Below are positions 1 to 8,901 of a DNA stretch of 64,000 nt, in pieces. The position numbers were made by a program, and so were the translations under genes. The stretch's first letter is position 1, and each line of letters opens with the position of its first letter. This DNA is from Amycolatopsis sp. cg9 (GTDB lineage: Bacteria; Actinomycetota; Actinomycetes; Mycobacteriales; Pseudonocardiaceae), in assembly GCF_041346945.1 (NCBI RefSeq), contig NZ_CP166850.1, positions 7,238,501 to 7,302,500 of the forward strand, given 5' to 3'. The notes beneath the pieces are model-generated. The model saw nothing but the letters and a program-made list of their open reading frames with translations. It did no database searches and had not been told where the DNA came from.

Positions 1-2
1 TC

Positions 3-1082
3 GTGCTGCCGTGGCTGGTCGAGCGGGTCGCGGGGGCGCTCGGCGGCGGGTCGCCCGCCTGGCTGCTGGCCGTGCGCCGGCTCCAGCTCGACAGCGCGAC
101 GGCGGCGCGCCTGGTCGGCGGCATCGCCGTCGTGCTGGCCGGATCCATTGCGCTGCAAGGGGTCTACGCCCGGGCGGAGAGCGACCACCCGCCCGCCGGT
201 GAGGTCCAGGTGCTGGCGACCGCCTTCGCCACGAGCCTCGCCGACGTCCAGGCGTTCACCGCCGCCCTCCACGCCCAGCCCGGGCTGGGCGACGTTCCCG
301 TGGAAACCCGGGGGCTGGTGCGGAACGCGGCGGGGGAGCAGTCCTCCGTCGTCGTGGGGTCGTGCGCCGAGCTCGCGATCGCGGGCTGCCGCGACGGCGA
401 CGTCTACGCGGTGGGGCCCGGGGTGGTCGCGCCCGGCGAGCGGATCTGGTTCGCCCGCCGCACCGGTCCTCCACAGTGGACGGTGCCGGCGGACCGCTAC
501 CACGTGCGCACCGGCGAAGGGTCGGGACTGCTCGTCACGACCGGCGCGCTGGCCACGGCGACGAGCGTCGGCCTGAGCTCGAACGCGCGGATCCCCGCCG
601 CCGGCGCCGATGCCGTGGAGCGCGTGCGGAACGTCGTGGGCTGGAACGGCATCGTCGCCTCGCTGGGCACCGAACGGGACGGCACCTACGCCCTCATCAC
701 GCGGGTGCTGGCGGTGGGCTCGGTCCTGGTGCTGCTGCTCGCCGCGGGCAGCCTGCTGATCGCGGCGTGGGAACAGCTGCGCGAACGCCGGCGCAGTCTC
801 GCCGCGCTGATGGCCAACGGCGTCGGGCGCGGGGTGCTCGCCCGGTCCCTGGTGTGGCAGCTGGCGATCCCGGTGGTGGTGGCGGTCGCCGTCGCCGTGC
901 TCGCCGGGCTCGCGCTGGACTGGCTGCTGCTCACCTGGGTGGTGCGCCGCCCGATGGTGGTCGACCTGGCGACGATCGGCGTGCTGACGGCGACCGCGGC
1001 CGCGGCGGTGCTGTTGGTGACCGCCGTGACACTGCCGGTGCTGTGGCGCACCGCGAGTCCGGAGCACTTGCGGGAAGAGTAA
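3..1082 (+). CDS. FtsX-like ABC transporter permease, 5' partial
   Basis: This is the C-terminal part of an ABC-transporter permease of the FtsX/MacB type. Its reading frame is open to the window edge, so the true start lies upstream and the first GTG seen is only the first in-frame candidate. A transmembrane helix at about residues 38-52 precedes an extracytoplasmic domain (about 55-225). Three hydrophobic helices follow (about 235-255, 285-310, 320-345), with a charged cytoplasmic loop between the first two that is rich in RERRRSLAALM, as in FtsX C-terminal domains. The protein ends in SPEHLREE. Such permeases work with a cytoplasmic ATPase, which is not in the window. The transported substrate cannot be read from the sequence. 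Confidence 0.8.
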   Translation: MLPWLVERVAGALGGGSPAWLLAVRRLQLDSATAARLVGGIAVVLAGSIALQGVYARAESDHPPAGEVQVLATAFATSLADVQAFTAALHAQPGLGDVPVETRGLVRNAAGEQSSVVVGSCAELAIAGCRDGDVYAVGPGVVAPGERIWFARRTGPPQWTVPADRYHVRTGEGSGLLVTTGALATATSVGLSSNARIPAAGADAVERVRNVVGWNGIVASLGTERDGTYALITRVLAVGSVLVLLLAAGSLLIAAWEQLRERRRSLAALMANGVGRGVLARSLVWQLAIPVVVAVAVAVLAGLALDWLLLTWVVRRPMVVDLATIGVLTATAAAAVLLVTAVTLPVLWRTASPEHLREE

Positions 1083-1237
1083 CGGAACCGGTTGCGAGGC
1101 AACGGAATCCGCGCCGACCGCGCGGTAGGTACGGCGATGCTGCCCGAAGGGGCGCCCTCTTCGCCGTGGTGGCGCCGCCCGGATCTCGGCGATGGTGGAC
1201 GGGCAGATGTCCGCCGAGCCGAGTTTCGAGGCAGCCG

Positions 1238-2062
1238 ATGCGCACCATGTACGACGCGCTCACCGCGCGCAACATCCTGAAGAAGGACCGGCGGCCCGTG
1301 CTGGTGGCCGGGTACGTCGACCGGATCAAGCTCGCGCCGTGGACCGACGCCGACTGGGAGCTCTTCCCCGACGCGCTGAAGGTGCGCATCGTCAAGAAGG
1401 CATCCACCGACGACGGTCACGTCCTCGACGTGGAACCCGGTGACGCGCGGCCCGAGGAAGCGCCCGGCTGGGCGGCGATGCGGCGCCGGTCGGGGTTCGC
1501 GCACCCAGTGATCTACTGCAACCGGTCGACGTGGCCGAAGGTCAAGGCCGCGTTCGCCGACCAGGACGTCGAACCGCCGCTGTACTGGATCGCGACCGCC
1601 ACCGGGCGCCGCGAAATCCCGCCGGGCGCGATCGCGGCGCAGTACCTGCTCGACGTCCCGCCCGGCATCGACATCTCCGTCGTGGCGGACTTCTGGCCCG
1701 GCGTCGACGGGCCGTCACCGGCACCCCTTGCCACCGAAACCGGAGTGGAGCTCATGGAACGCATCACGGTCACCCCGCCCAACGCCGGCTCCAACACGGT
1801 CCGGCTCAACCTCTCCGGCAGCATCGGTGCCGCGGTCATCGTCCGCCCGCGGATCAACCGCGACGGCGTGGCGAAGCCGATGTGGGTCGGCAACATCTTC
1901 GCGTGGGGCTCGGACAAGGTCGGCGTCGGCCACAACCCGAAGTCCGACCCGGACTACGACGACCGCCTCACCTCCCACCGCCGGTTCTCGCTGCCGGGCG
2001 CGGTGTGGGCCGACCTCGAGTACAGCGCCGCGGAGCCGTTCGAGATCGACGTGGTCGGCTGA
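1238..2062 (+). CDS. GH25-like / DUF1906-like TIM-barrel protein
   Basis: The predicted protein has 274 residues from the ATG at 1238. The N-terminal ~160 residues resemble the glycoside-hydrolase-25-like fold found in actinomycete and phage-related proteins. Visible hallmarks are LVAGYVD near the start, the acidic run VLDVEPGD, FAHPVIYCNRSTW, LYWIATATG and IAAQYLLDVPPGIDISVVADFWPG. The C-terminal ~100 residues are a separate beta-rich region (LNLSGSIGAAVIVRPRINRDG). No signal peptide is seen. Activity on peptidoglycan is possible from the fold but the catalytic residues were not established, so the enzyme call is tentative. The ATG was chosen because upstream sequence in this frame is shadow coding of the preceding permease. 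Confidence 0.7.
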   Translation: MRTMYDALTARNILKKDRRPVLVAGYVDRIKLAPWTDADWELFPDALKVRIVKKASTDDGHVLDVEPGDARPEEAPGWAAMRRRSGFAHPVIYCNRSTWPKVKAAFADQDVEPPLYWIATATGRREIPPGAIAAQYLLDVPPGIDISVVADFWPGVDGPSPAPLATETGVELMERITVTPPNAGSNTVRLNLSGSIGAAVIVRPRINRDGVAKPMWVGNIFAWGSDKVGVGHNPKSDPDYDDRLTSHRRFSLPGAVWADLEYSAAEPFEIDVVG

Positions 2063-2107
2063 GGGGCTGCTTTGCGCCGGGGAGGCCGCGCTCCTCGCCT
2101 GCCCGGT

Positions 2108-2160
2108 GCCGCGAATGACTCATTCGGGACCTCCGAGGTCCCGAATGAGTCATTCGCGAC
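2108..2160. repeat. 53-nt paired-palindrome repeat, copy 1
   Basis: A near-perfect inverted repeat with 26-nt arms and a one-base centre at 2134. Each arm contains the 11-bp palindrome AATGASTCATT, so two small palindromes sit 30 bp apart. The same 53-nt design occurs at 42280-42332 and 53464-53516. It follows the stop codon of the preceding gene and may act as a terminator, but its recurrence marks it as a dispersed repeat family. Confidence 0.85.
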
Positions 2161-2221
2161 CTCGGCCTGGGTCGCTGGGCTGCCGTCGACCCGTGACCGG
2201 GCGGGCGCTCTCCGTGCTGTG

Positions 2222-2251
2222 TTGACACATCCGCCCAGCCGGTGCGAGTAT
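2222..2251 (+). promoter_or_regulatory. candidate promoter of the LacI-led sugar operon
   Basis: A consensus -35 hexamer TTGACA lies at 2222-2227. A weak -10 candidate (GAGTAT, 2246-2251) follows after 18 bp. It sits immediately upstream of two perfect palindromic operators, so repressor binding at those would block initiation or clearance. The -10 assignment is uncertain. Confidence 0.5.
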
Positions 2252-2265
2252 CAGGATTAATCCGA

Positions 2266-2281
2266 TTGGAAACGTTTCCAA
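2266..2281. promoter_or_regulatory. LacI-family operator 1
   Basis: The perfect 16-bp palindrome TTGGAAACGTTTCCAA has the AACGTT core typical of LacI/GalR-family operators. It lies just downstream of the candidate promoter and 58 bp upstream of the lacI-type gene, implying autoregulation. Confidence 0.85.
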
Positions 2282-2296
2282 GTCCGGTATCCGAAA

Positions 2297-2312
2297 CTGG
2301 AAACGTTTCCAG
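2297..2312. promoter_or_regulatory. LacI-family operator 2
   Basis: The perfect 16-bp palindrome CTGGAAACGTTTCCAG shares the 14-bp core TGGAAACGTTTCCA with operator 1. The two centres are 31 bp apart, about three helical turns, so two repressor dimers would bind the same face of the DNA. Confidence 0.85.
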
Positions 2313-2338
2313 TACCTGACTCGAGGGTAGAAGCGACG

Positions 2339-3343
2339 ATGACGTCAACACGCGCCACGCTGCTGCAGGTGGCCGAGCGCGCCGGGGTGTCCCTGGCCTC
2401 GACCTCCCGTGCGCTGCACGGGACGGGCGCGAGCCGGGCGATGGTCGAGCGGGTCCGCGCCGCGGCCGCCGAGCTCGGGTACAGCGCGGACGCGATCGGG
2501 CGGTCGCTGCGGCTGAAGAAGACCTTCCAGGTCGCCTTCGCCGTCGCGGACATCGGCAACCCCGTCTACGTCGAGATGATGCGGGCCATCCACGAGGTCC
2601 TCGAACCGCACGGCTACCGGGTCGTCGTGATGACCACCGGCGACACGGCGACCTCGACCACCGAGCTCGTCCGCAGCCTCAACAGCGGCTTCGTCGACGG
2701 CATGATCGTCAGCCCGCTGCGCACCGACGACCGGCTCATCCGCGAGATCCAGCAGGCGCCCGTGCCGGTCGTGGTGATCGGGCGGGCACTGGACGACCGG
2801 GGGATCAGCTCGGTCTCCACCGACTCCGCGGGCGGGATCGGCGCGGCCGTCCGCCACCTGCACGCCATCGGCCGCCGCCGGATCGGCTTCCTCAACGGGC
2901 CGCTCGACACCACGCCGGGCGCGTCCCGCCAGCGCGGGTTCGACGCCGCCACCGAGACGACCGCCTTCGAGCGGGTGGACCGGGAAGTCGCCGCCGACTT
3001 CACCGTCACCGCCGGTCTCGAAGCCGCGCGCGAGCTGCTCGCCCGCCAGAACCTCGACGCGCTCGTCGCGGCCAACGACCTGCTCGCCATCGGCGCGATC
3101 CGCGCGGTCCGTGAGAAGGGGCTGTCGGTGCCCGAAGACGTCGCGATCACCGGTATGGACGACACCGAGCTCGGGCGGGTCTTCCAGCCGAGCCTGACCA
3201 GCGTGTCCCTCGGCTCGACCGAACGCGGCCGGGCCGCCGCCCGGATCATGCTCCAGCTCGCCGACGACCCGGACCACGACGCCCAGCAGATCGCCGTCGG
3301 CCCGGAGCTGATGGTCCGCGAGTCGACCGGAGGTGCCCGATGA
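2339..3343 (+). CDS. LacI-family transcriptional regulator
   Basis: This 334-residue protein has the LacI/PurR layout. An N-terminal helix-turn-helix (about residues 6-27, LLQVAERAGVSLASTSRAL) and hinge region (ELGYSADAIGRSLR) precede a periplasmic-binding-protein-like effector domain (about 60-330). That domain contains RRRIGFLNGPLDT and LVAANDLLAIGAIRAV, as in ribose/purine-type LacI members. It is the first gene of the operon and overlaps the permease gene by ATGA. Two perfect palindromes upstream are its probable operators, so it likely represses itself and the whole transport/catabolic operon until the imported sugar or a metabolite binds. The inducer is unknown. Confidence 0.93.
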   Translation: MTSTRATLLQVAERAGVSLASTSRALHGTGASRAMVERVRAAAAELGYSADAIGRSLRLKKTFQVAFAVADIGNPVYVEMMRAIHEVLEPHGYRVVVMTTGDTATSTTELVRSLNSGFVDGMIVSPLRTDDRLIREIQQAPVPVVVIGRALDDRGISSVSTDSAGGIGAAVRHLHAIGRRRIGFLNGPLDTTPGASRQRGFDAATETTAFERVDREVAADFTVTAGLEAARELLARQNLDALVAANDLLAIGAIRAVREKGLSVPEDVAITGMDDTELGRVFQPSLTSVSLGSTERGRAAARIMLQLADDPDHDAQQIAVGPELMVRESTGGAR

Positions 3344-4281
3344 CCGCGACCCTGACGCGCCCGGCCCCCGTGACCGGGAAGAAGAAGCCCGTCCTGGCGC
3401 GCACCCGGCGGCGCGAGGCGATCGCCCTCGTGCTGCCGTCGCTGATCCCGATCCTGGTGCTCAGCGTCGCCCCGCTCGTCGTCGGCATCTTCCTCGCCTT
3501 CACCGACGCGCGCCTGGTGCGCCACCCGGACTACGGCTTCGCCGGCGTGGACAACTTCGTCCGGCTCGCCGGCAACGACCTGTTCTGGGACTCGCTGCGG
3601 ATCGGCATGATCTGGACCGTCGGCGTGACGCTGCTGCAGCTCGCCGCCGCGATGGGACTGGCGCTGCTGCTGAACTCCGGCCTCAAGCTCCAAGGCCTCA
3701 CGCGGGTCCTGGCGCTGATCCCGTGGGCGATGCCGCCGGTCGTCGTGGCGATCATGTGGCAGATGATCTACTCGGCCAACGGCGGCCCGCTCAACGCCTT
3801 CCTCGGCGGCGTCGGCCTGCCCGACGACATCAACTGGCTCGGCGACTTCTCCACCGCGCTGCCCGCGGTGATCGTCGTCGGCGTCTGGGTCGGCATGCCG
3901 CAGACGACGGTGACGCTCCTGGCCGGCCTGCAGCAGATCCCGGCCGAGCTGCACGAAGCGGCTTCGGTCGACGGCGCCGGCGCGTGGCGGCGGTTCACCG
4001 CGGTGACGTGGCCCAGCCTGCGGCCGATCGTCACGTCGATCACGTCGCTGAACTTCATCTGGAACTTCAACTCGTTCTCGCTGGTCTACGTCCTCACCGC
4101 GGGCGGGCCGGGCGGCAAGACGATGGTGCCGGTGCTGTTCATCTACCTGGAAGCCTTCAAGAACCGCGAGATCGGCTACGCCGCCGCGATGGGCCTGGTG
4201 CTCGTCGTCGTGGTGGTGCTGCTGCTCGCCGTCTACCTGCGGTCGCAGTTCCGCGACGACCGCGCCGCGAAGGGGCGGTGA
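3340..4281 (+). CDS. ABC sugar transporter permease, MalF type
   Basis: A 313-residue integral membrane permease of the carbohydrate uptake CUT1 class. The start overlaps the regulator stop codon (ATGA). About six membrane helices are visible. The EAA loop that docks the ATPase reads EAASVDGAGAWRRFTAVTWPSL at about residues 207-228. An N-terminal cytoplasmic tail precedes the first helix (IALVLPSLIPILVLSVAPLVV). It should pair with the downstream MalG-type permease and lipoprotein. No ATPase gene is in the operon. CUT1 systems in actinomycetes commonly share a multitasking MsiK-type ATPase encoded elsewhere. Confidence 0.93.
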   Translation: MTATLTRPAPVTGKKKPVLARTRRREAIALVLPSLIPILVLSVAPLVVGIFLAFTDARLVRHPDYGFAGVDNFVRLAGNDLFWDSLRIGMIWTVGVTLLQLAAAMGLALLLNSGLKLQGLTRVLALIPWAMPPVVVAIMWQMIYSANGGPLNAFLGGVGLPDDINWLGDFSTALPAVIVVGVWVGMPQTTVTLLAGLQQIPAELHEAASVDGAGAWRRFTAVTWPSLRPIVTSITSLNFIWNFNSFSLVYVLTAGGPGGKTMVPVLFIYLEAFKNREIGYAAAMGLVLVVVVVLLLAVYLRSQFRDDRAAKGR

Positions 4282-4283
4282 CC

Positions 4284-5111
4284 ATGCGCGTCCTCGTGCG
4301 CCCGGCCCAGTACGCGGCCCTCGCGCTCTACATCCTGTTCCTCGGGTTCCCGTTGCTGTGGCTCATTTCCGCGTCGGTGAAGTCGTCGGGCGAGCTGAAC
4401 TCGCTGACGGTGAGCCTGCTGCCGGGCGAGTGGCACTGGGACAACTACACCGAAGCGCTCAGCAAGCAGGGCCTGGTCCGGTCCGCGGCCAACAGCCTCG
4501 TCGTCGCGCTGGCCTCGACCGCGCTGTCGGTCGTCATTGCCGTGCCCGCGGCCTACGTCCTCGCGCGGCTCAAGGGCAAGGTGCGTGCCGCCGGTGTCGG
4601 GTGGATCCTGGTCAGCCAGGTGTTCCCGGTGGTGCTGATCATCCTGCCGCTGTTCCTCATCCTGCGGACGCTCGGCCTGGCCGACAACCTCGCCGGCCTG
4701 ACGCTCGTGCACACGACGTACATGCTGCCGTTCGCGCTGTGGATGCTGCAGGGCTACGTCGCCGCGATCCCGGTGGAGCTCGAGGAAGCCGGGGCGATGG
4801 ACGGCGCGAGCCGGCTGACCGTGCTGCGCACGATCGTCTTCCCGCTGCTCGCGCCCGGCGTCGTCGCGACCGCGATGTTCAGCTTCGTCTCGTCGTGGAA
4901 CGAATTCTTCTTCGCGCTGGTGCTGCTGCAGTCGCCGGAGAACTACACCCTGCCCATCACCCTCACCATGTTCGTCGGCGGGGAGGGCAAAGTCGCCCTC
5001 GGCCCGCTCGCCGCGGGCGCCGTGCTCGCGGCCATCCCCAGCATCGTCTTCTTCGGCATCCTGCGGAAGAAGCTCACCAGCGGCCTGATGGCCGGGGCGG
5101 TGAAGGGATGA
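4284..5111 (+). CDS. ABC sugar transporter permease, MalG type
   Basis: A 275-residue partner permease starting two bases after the MalF-type stop. It has six predicted helices and a canonical EAA motif (ELEEAGAMDGASRLTVLRTIVFPLL, about residues 165-190). The C-terminal LTSGLMAGAVKG is the usual ending of CUT1 MalG-type subunits. It forms the membrane channel with the preceding permease. The ATG at 4284 gives the expected short cytoplasmic N-terminus before the first helix (ALALYILFLGFPLLWLI). Confidence 0.93.
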   Translation: MRVLVRPAQYAALALYILFLGFPLLWLISASVKSSGELNSLTVSLLPGEWHWDNYTEALSKQGLVRSAANSLVVALASTALSVVIAVPAAYVLARLKGKVRAAGVGWILVSQVFPVVLIILPLFLILRTLGLADNLAGLTLVHTTYMLPFALWMLQGYVAAIPVELEEAGAMDGASRLTVLRTIVFPLLAPGVVATAMFSFVSSWNEFFFALVLLQSPENYTLPITLTMFVGGEGKVALGPLAAGAVLAAIPSIVFFGILRKKLTSGLMAGAVKG

Positions 5112-5166
5112 ACCCCCTGTCCCACAACGGCTCTGCCCCTCAAAATAACGTTCGAAAGGTCGGTCG

Positions 5167-6447
5167 ATGAAGACACGACGCACACTGGTCGCCGGCGCAC
5201 TCACGGCCGTCGGACTGCTGCTCACCGCCTGCGGAGGCGGGGGCAGCGGCGACGGCGGGGACGGCCCGGTCTCCCTCACCTTCCAGTCCCTGTCCGACCA
5301 GCCCGCCGCCATCGCCGCGACGCAGAAGATCGTCGGCGACTGGAACAAGGCCCACCCCGACGTGCAGGTCAAGATCGTGCAGGCGGGCTGGGACGGCGTC
5401 TACGACAAGCTGATCACCCAGTTCAACGCCGGCTCGGCGCCGGACATCGTGCACTACGAGGCGGCCGGGATCGCGCCGTTCGCCACTGACGGCTTCCTCG
5501 CCGACCTCACGCCGTACCTTTCGGCCGAGAAGCGCGCGGACATCCCGAAGGGCGTCCTCGACTCGGTGACGGTCGACGGCAAGGTGATCGCCCAGCCGAC
5601 CGAGCTGCAGTCCTATGTGGTCTTCGCGAACAAGACCCAGCTGCAGCAGGCCGGCGTCACGATCCCGACCGGCGCCTCGATGACGTGGGACCAGCTGCGC
5701 GAGATCGCGAAGGCGACGACCAAGGACGGCAAGTTCGGCCTCGGCTGGGGCCTGTCGAGCCCGACGGCCGCGTTCGTCGCGCTGGCGCCCGGGTTCGGCG
5801 GGAAGTACTTCGAGGGCACCGGCACCGACGCCAAGCTGACCGCCGGGCCGGGCGAGCAGGCGCTGCCGCAGCTCGTCGACGCGATGGCGCACCAGGACCA
5901 CTCGATCCTGCCGGTCACGCTGACGCAGTCCGGCACCAAGGCACTGGCGCCGTTCTACGCGGGGCAGATCGCGATGACCGTCCAGGGGTCCTACCAGGCG
6001 GCCAACATCGCCAAGGACGCGCCGAAGGGCTTCGACTGGGTGGTCCTGCCGCCGCTGGCCGGCTCGGCCGGGCCCGCGCAGGCCGCGAACCCGCAGACGC
6101 TGTCGGTGAACAAGGACTCGGCGCACGTCAAGGAGGCCGCGGAGTTCGTGGACTTCTTCACCAGCACCGAGAACCTCGCCGCGATCAACGAAGCCGACGC
6201 GCTGATCCCGCCGACGACATCGGCGCGGCAAGCGCTGGCCGCGAAGCTCGCCGGGAAGAACGGCTGGGACGCGATCCTCGCCTCGGGCGAGCACCTGACC
6301 TCGGCGCCCTACCTGTTCGCCGGCAAGTACGCGCAGTGGAAGGACACCGTCGCGACCCCGGCCTACCAGCAGTTCCTCGCCCAGAAGATCGACGCCGCCG
6401 GCCTCGCGAAGCAGCTCGAGGACGGCTGGAAGAACGTCAGCAAATGA
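5167..6447 (+). CDS. ABC sugar-binding lipoprotein
   Basis: A 426-residue extracellular solute-binding protein, family 1. The signal sequence starts MKTRR and ends in a lipobox LLTAC with the lipidated cysteine at residue 22, followed by a Gly/Ser-rich linker. The mature part shows family features: PDVQVKIVQAGWDGVYDKLITQFNAGSAPDIV, LTPYL, and GQIAMTVQGSYQAANI. It would capture the sugar or glycoside outside the cell and hand it to the two permeases. A GAAAGG-like ribosome site lies upstream (GAAAGGTCGGTCGATG). The ligand is not readable from the sequence. Confidence 0.93.
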   Translation: MKTRRTLVAGALTAVGLLLTACGGGGSGDGGDGPVSLTFQSLSDQPAAIAATQKIVGDWNKAHPDVQVKIVQAGWDGVYDKLITQFNAGSAPDIVHYEAAGIAPFATDGFLADLTPYLSAEKRADIPKGVLDSVTVDGKVIAQPTELQSYVVFANKTQLQQAGVTIPTGASMTWDQLREIAKATTKDGKFGLGWGLSSPTAAFVALAPGFGGKYFEGTGTDAKLTAGPGEQALPQLVDAMAHQDHSILPVTLTQSGTKALAPFYAGQIAMTVQGSYQAANIAKDAPKGFDWVVLPPLAGSAGPAQAANPQTLSVNKDSAHVKEAAEFVDFFTSTENLAAINEADALIPPTTSARQALAAKLAGKNGWDAILASGEHLTSAPYLFAGKYAQWKDTVATPAYQQFLAQKIDAAGLAKQLEDGWKNVSK

Positions 6448-6460
6448 CAGGAGCGGATTC

Positions 6461-7615
6461 GTGACCTGGCTGGAAGACCGGGCCGTCGCGGTGATCACCG
6501 GTGCGGCCGTCGGGGACGCCCTCGGCGGCGCCACCGAAGGGTGGACACCCGAGCAGATCGAAGAGCGGCACGGCGGCCGGGTGACCGGTGTCGTCGGGCC
6601 GTGGTACCCGGACTGGCGGACGGCCCGCCCGATCGCGCCGTACCACAAGGGCGACGGGCACGTCACCGACGACACCCTCATGACGCGGGCGCTCGTCGAG
6701 GTGTACGCGAAGCGCCGCGCGCACCTCGACGCGTACGCGATGGCCGAGGACCTGGTGCCGCTGATGATCGGCGAACCGCGCTGGGTACCGGAGCTGGAGT
6801 CGACCGCGCTGCTGCTGCAGCGGGTCTTCCTCGCGGAGAAGTGGATCGTCGCGAGACTCCACTACGGACACGTCGACCCGCGCGAAGCGGGCGTGGGCAA
6901 CGTGGTCAACTGCGGCGCGGCGATGTACGTCGCCCCGGTGGGCGTGGTCAACGCGGGCGATCCGCGGGCCGCGTACGCCGAGGCGATCGACCTGACCGGC
7001 GCGCACCAGTCGAGCTACGGCCGCGAGGCGGCGGGCGTGCTGGCCGCGATGGTGGCGGCCGCGGTCGCCCCGGGCGCGTCGCTCGACGACGTCGTGGCGG
7101 CCGCGCTGGACGTGGCCCACGACGGGACCGCGGCGGCGGTGCGCGCGGTCGTGGAGACCTTCGGTGACCGGTCCGTCCCCCCGGGCACCGACGGGGAAGA
7201 ACGCGCGCTGGCGGCTCTCGTCCGCGAGACCGTCGCGCCGTTCGACTCGGTCGGGCCGCGCTACCGGGAGATGTCGATGGACGCGCGGCGGCCGTCGCGG
7301 ACGAAGTCGATCGAGGAGCTGCCCGCCGCGCTGGCGTTCGTGCTGGCGCACCGCGGCGACTTCCGCGGCGCGGTGCTGGCGGCCGTGAACTACGGGCGCG
7401 ACGCCGACTCGATCGCGGTGATGGCGGCGGCGATCTGCGCGGGCCTGGGCGGGACGGCCGTGGTGCCCGCCGAGTGGGTCGACGAGATCGGCGACGCCAG
7501 CCGGATGGACCTGCGCGAAACCGGGCACCTGCTGGCGTCGGCGGCGGTGGACATCCTCAAGGCCGACCGCGAGCGGGCCGCGGCGAGGGCCGCGTTCCTG
7601 GAGGCGACGGCGTGA
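6461..7615 (+). CDS. ADP-ribosylglycohydrolase family protein (paralogue 1)
   Basis: A 384-residue ADP-ribosylglycohydrolase-fold (ARH/DraG) protein, start GTG with an AGGAG-type site. Family landmarks are GAAVGDALGGATEGWT near the N-terminus, VTDDTLMTRALVE (first metal-binding acidic cluster), and NYGRDADSIAVMAAAICAGLGG (second cluster, DxDS). These residues in known ARH/DraG enzymes bind the Mg2+ ions that position a ribosyl group for hydrolysis. In this context, behind a sugar importer and followed by a PfkB kinase, hydrolysis of an imported riboside is more likely than protein de-ADP-ribosylation. That is inference. It overlaps the next gene by four bases. Confidence 0.9.
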   Translation: MTWLEDRAVAVITGAAVGDALGGATEGWTPEQIEERHGGRVTGVVGPWYPDWRTARPIAPYHKGDGHVTDDTLMTRALVEVYAKRRAHLDAYAMAEDLVPLMIGEPRWVPELESTALLLQRVFLAEKWIVARLHYGHVDPREAGVGNVVNCGAAMYVAPVGVVNAGDPRAAYAEAIDLTGAHQSSYGREAAGVLAAMVAAAVAPGASLDDVVAAALDVAHDGTAAAVRAVVETFGDRSVPPGTDGEERALAALVRETVAPFDSVGPRYREMSMDARRPSRTKSIEELPAALAFVLAHRGDFRGAVLAAVNYGRDADSIAVMAAAICAGLGGTAVVPAEWVDEIGDASRMDLRETGHLLASAAVDILKADRERAAARAAFLEATA

Positions 7616-8901
7616 GGCTGACCTGGGCCCAGCCCGAGGACCTGCTCCCGCACGAGCTGGTCCAGTCCGCCGCGGAGGGCAAGGACGTCGCCGCGGCGCG
7701 GGCGCGGTGGATCGCGGCGGGCGGTGATCCGGTACCCGCGGTGAGCGGCGCCGGGCCCGCCGCGCCCGGGCTGCGGGCGCTGGCGCGGGAACTGCTGGAC
7801 TCGCTGGACGCCCCGGCGCCCGAGCCGGAGCCGGTCCTGCCCGCGGCGCCTTCGCTGCCGCGCGGGTCCCGCGGCCGCGAGCTGGACGCGTGGACCGGCC
7901 GGGCGGCGGGCTGCCTGCTCGGCAAGCCGGTGGAGAAGATCCCGCGCGAGGGGATCGAGGAGATCCTCCGCGCCACCGGCCGGTGGCCCCTCGACCGGTG
8001 GTTCACCGCGGTGGGACTGCCCTCGGAGGTCGCCGGGCGGTGGCCGTGGAACCGCCGGTCGGCCCCGACGTCCCTCGAGGAGAACATCGACGGGATGCCC
8101 GAGGACGACGACCTCAACTACCCGATGCTGGCGCTGTCCCTGGTGGAAGAGCGCGGCCGGGGGTTCACCACCGAGGACGTCGCCCAGCTGTGGCTGGACA
8201 ACCTGCCCGCCGGGCGGGTGTTCACGGCGGAGCGCGCGGCGTACCGGAACCTCCTCGACGCGCGCGCCGTCCCGGAGACGGCGACGTACCGGAACCCGTT
8301 CCGGGAGTGGATCGGCGCGCTGATCCGCGCGGACGTGTTCGGCTGGATCTGCCCGGGCGACGTGCCCGCCGCGGCCCGGCTGGCGTGGGCCGACGCGCGG
8401 CTGAGCCACACGCGCAACGGCGTGTACGGCGCGATGTGGGCCGCCGGCCTGGCCTCGGCGGCGATGGTGTGCGACACGGTGGACGAAGTCCTCGACGCGG
8501 CGACGGCGGCGATCCCGGCGTCGAGCGACCTGGCGGAAGCGGTCCACTTCGGACGGTCGGCGGCTTCGGACGGCGATGTCGCGAGCGGACTCGACCGGCT
8601 GCACGCGGCGTACGGGCACCTGCACTGGGTGCACGTGCTCAACAACGCGGCGACGATCGCGTACGCCCTCGCGAAGGGCGGCGGCGAGTTCGGGCCGAGC
8701 GTGGCGATCGCGGTGACGGCGGGCTGGGACACCGACTCGGCGGCCGCGACGGTCGGGGGAGTGGTGGGCGCGCTGAGCGGCCTCGACGAGTACTGGAGCA
8801 AGCCATTGGACGGGCGGATCGCGACTTCGCTGCCGGGCGGGGAGCGGCGGATCGCGGATCTGGCGGCCCGCACGGCGGCGCTGGCGGAGGCGGGACGATG
8901 A
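7612..8901 (+). CDS. ADP-ribosylglycohydrolase family protein (paralogue 2)
   Basis: A 429-residue second ARH-fold protein in the same operon, start GTG inside the previous stop (GTGA). An extra ~85-residue N-terminal region rich in Ala/Pro precedes the domain, which begins DAWTGRAAGCLLGKPVEKI. Metal-site motifs are MPEDDDLNYPMLAL and VTAGWDTDSAAATVGG. It is clearly divergent from paralogue 1: LGKPVE replaces GDALGG and DDDLN replaces TDDT. The pair may differ in substrate or may form a heteromer. Located between ARH1 and a ribokinase-like gene with overlapping ends, so translationally coupled. Confidence 0.9.
   Translation: MRLTWAQPEDLLPHELVQSAAEGKDVAAARARWIAAGGDPVPAVSGAGPAAPGLRALARELLDSLDAPAPEPEPVLPAAPSLPRGSRGRELDAWTGRAAGCLLGKPVEKIPREGIEEILRATGRWPLDRWFTAVGLPSEVAGRWPWNRRSAPTSLEENIDGMPEDDDLNYPMLALSLVEERGRGFTTEDVAQLWLDNLPAGRVFTAERAAYRNLLDARAVPETATYRNPFREWIGALIRADVFGWICPGDVPAAARLAWADARLSHTRNGVYGAMWAAGLASAAMVCDTVDEVLDAATAAIPASSDLAEAVHFGRSAASDGDVASGLDRLHAAYGHLHWVHVLNNAATIAYALAKGGGEFGPSVAIAVTAGWDTDSAAATVGGVVGALSGLDEYWSKPLDGRIATSLPGGERRIADLAARTAALAEAGR

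Noticed and set aside
362..1237. Upstream extension of the GH25-like gene in the same frame
   Set aside because: The first ~290 residues are Arg-rich shadow of the FtsX-like permease. The real protein starts at ATG 1238.
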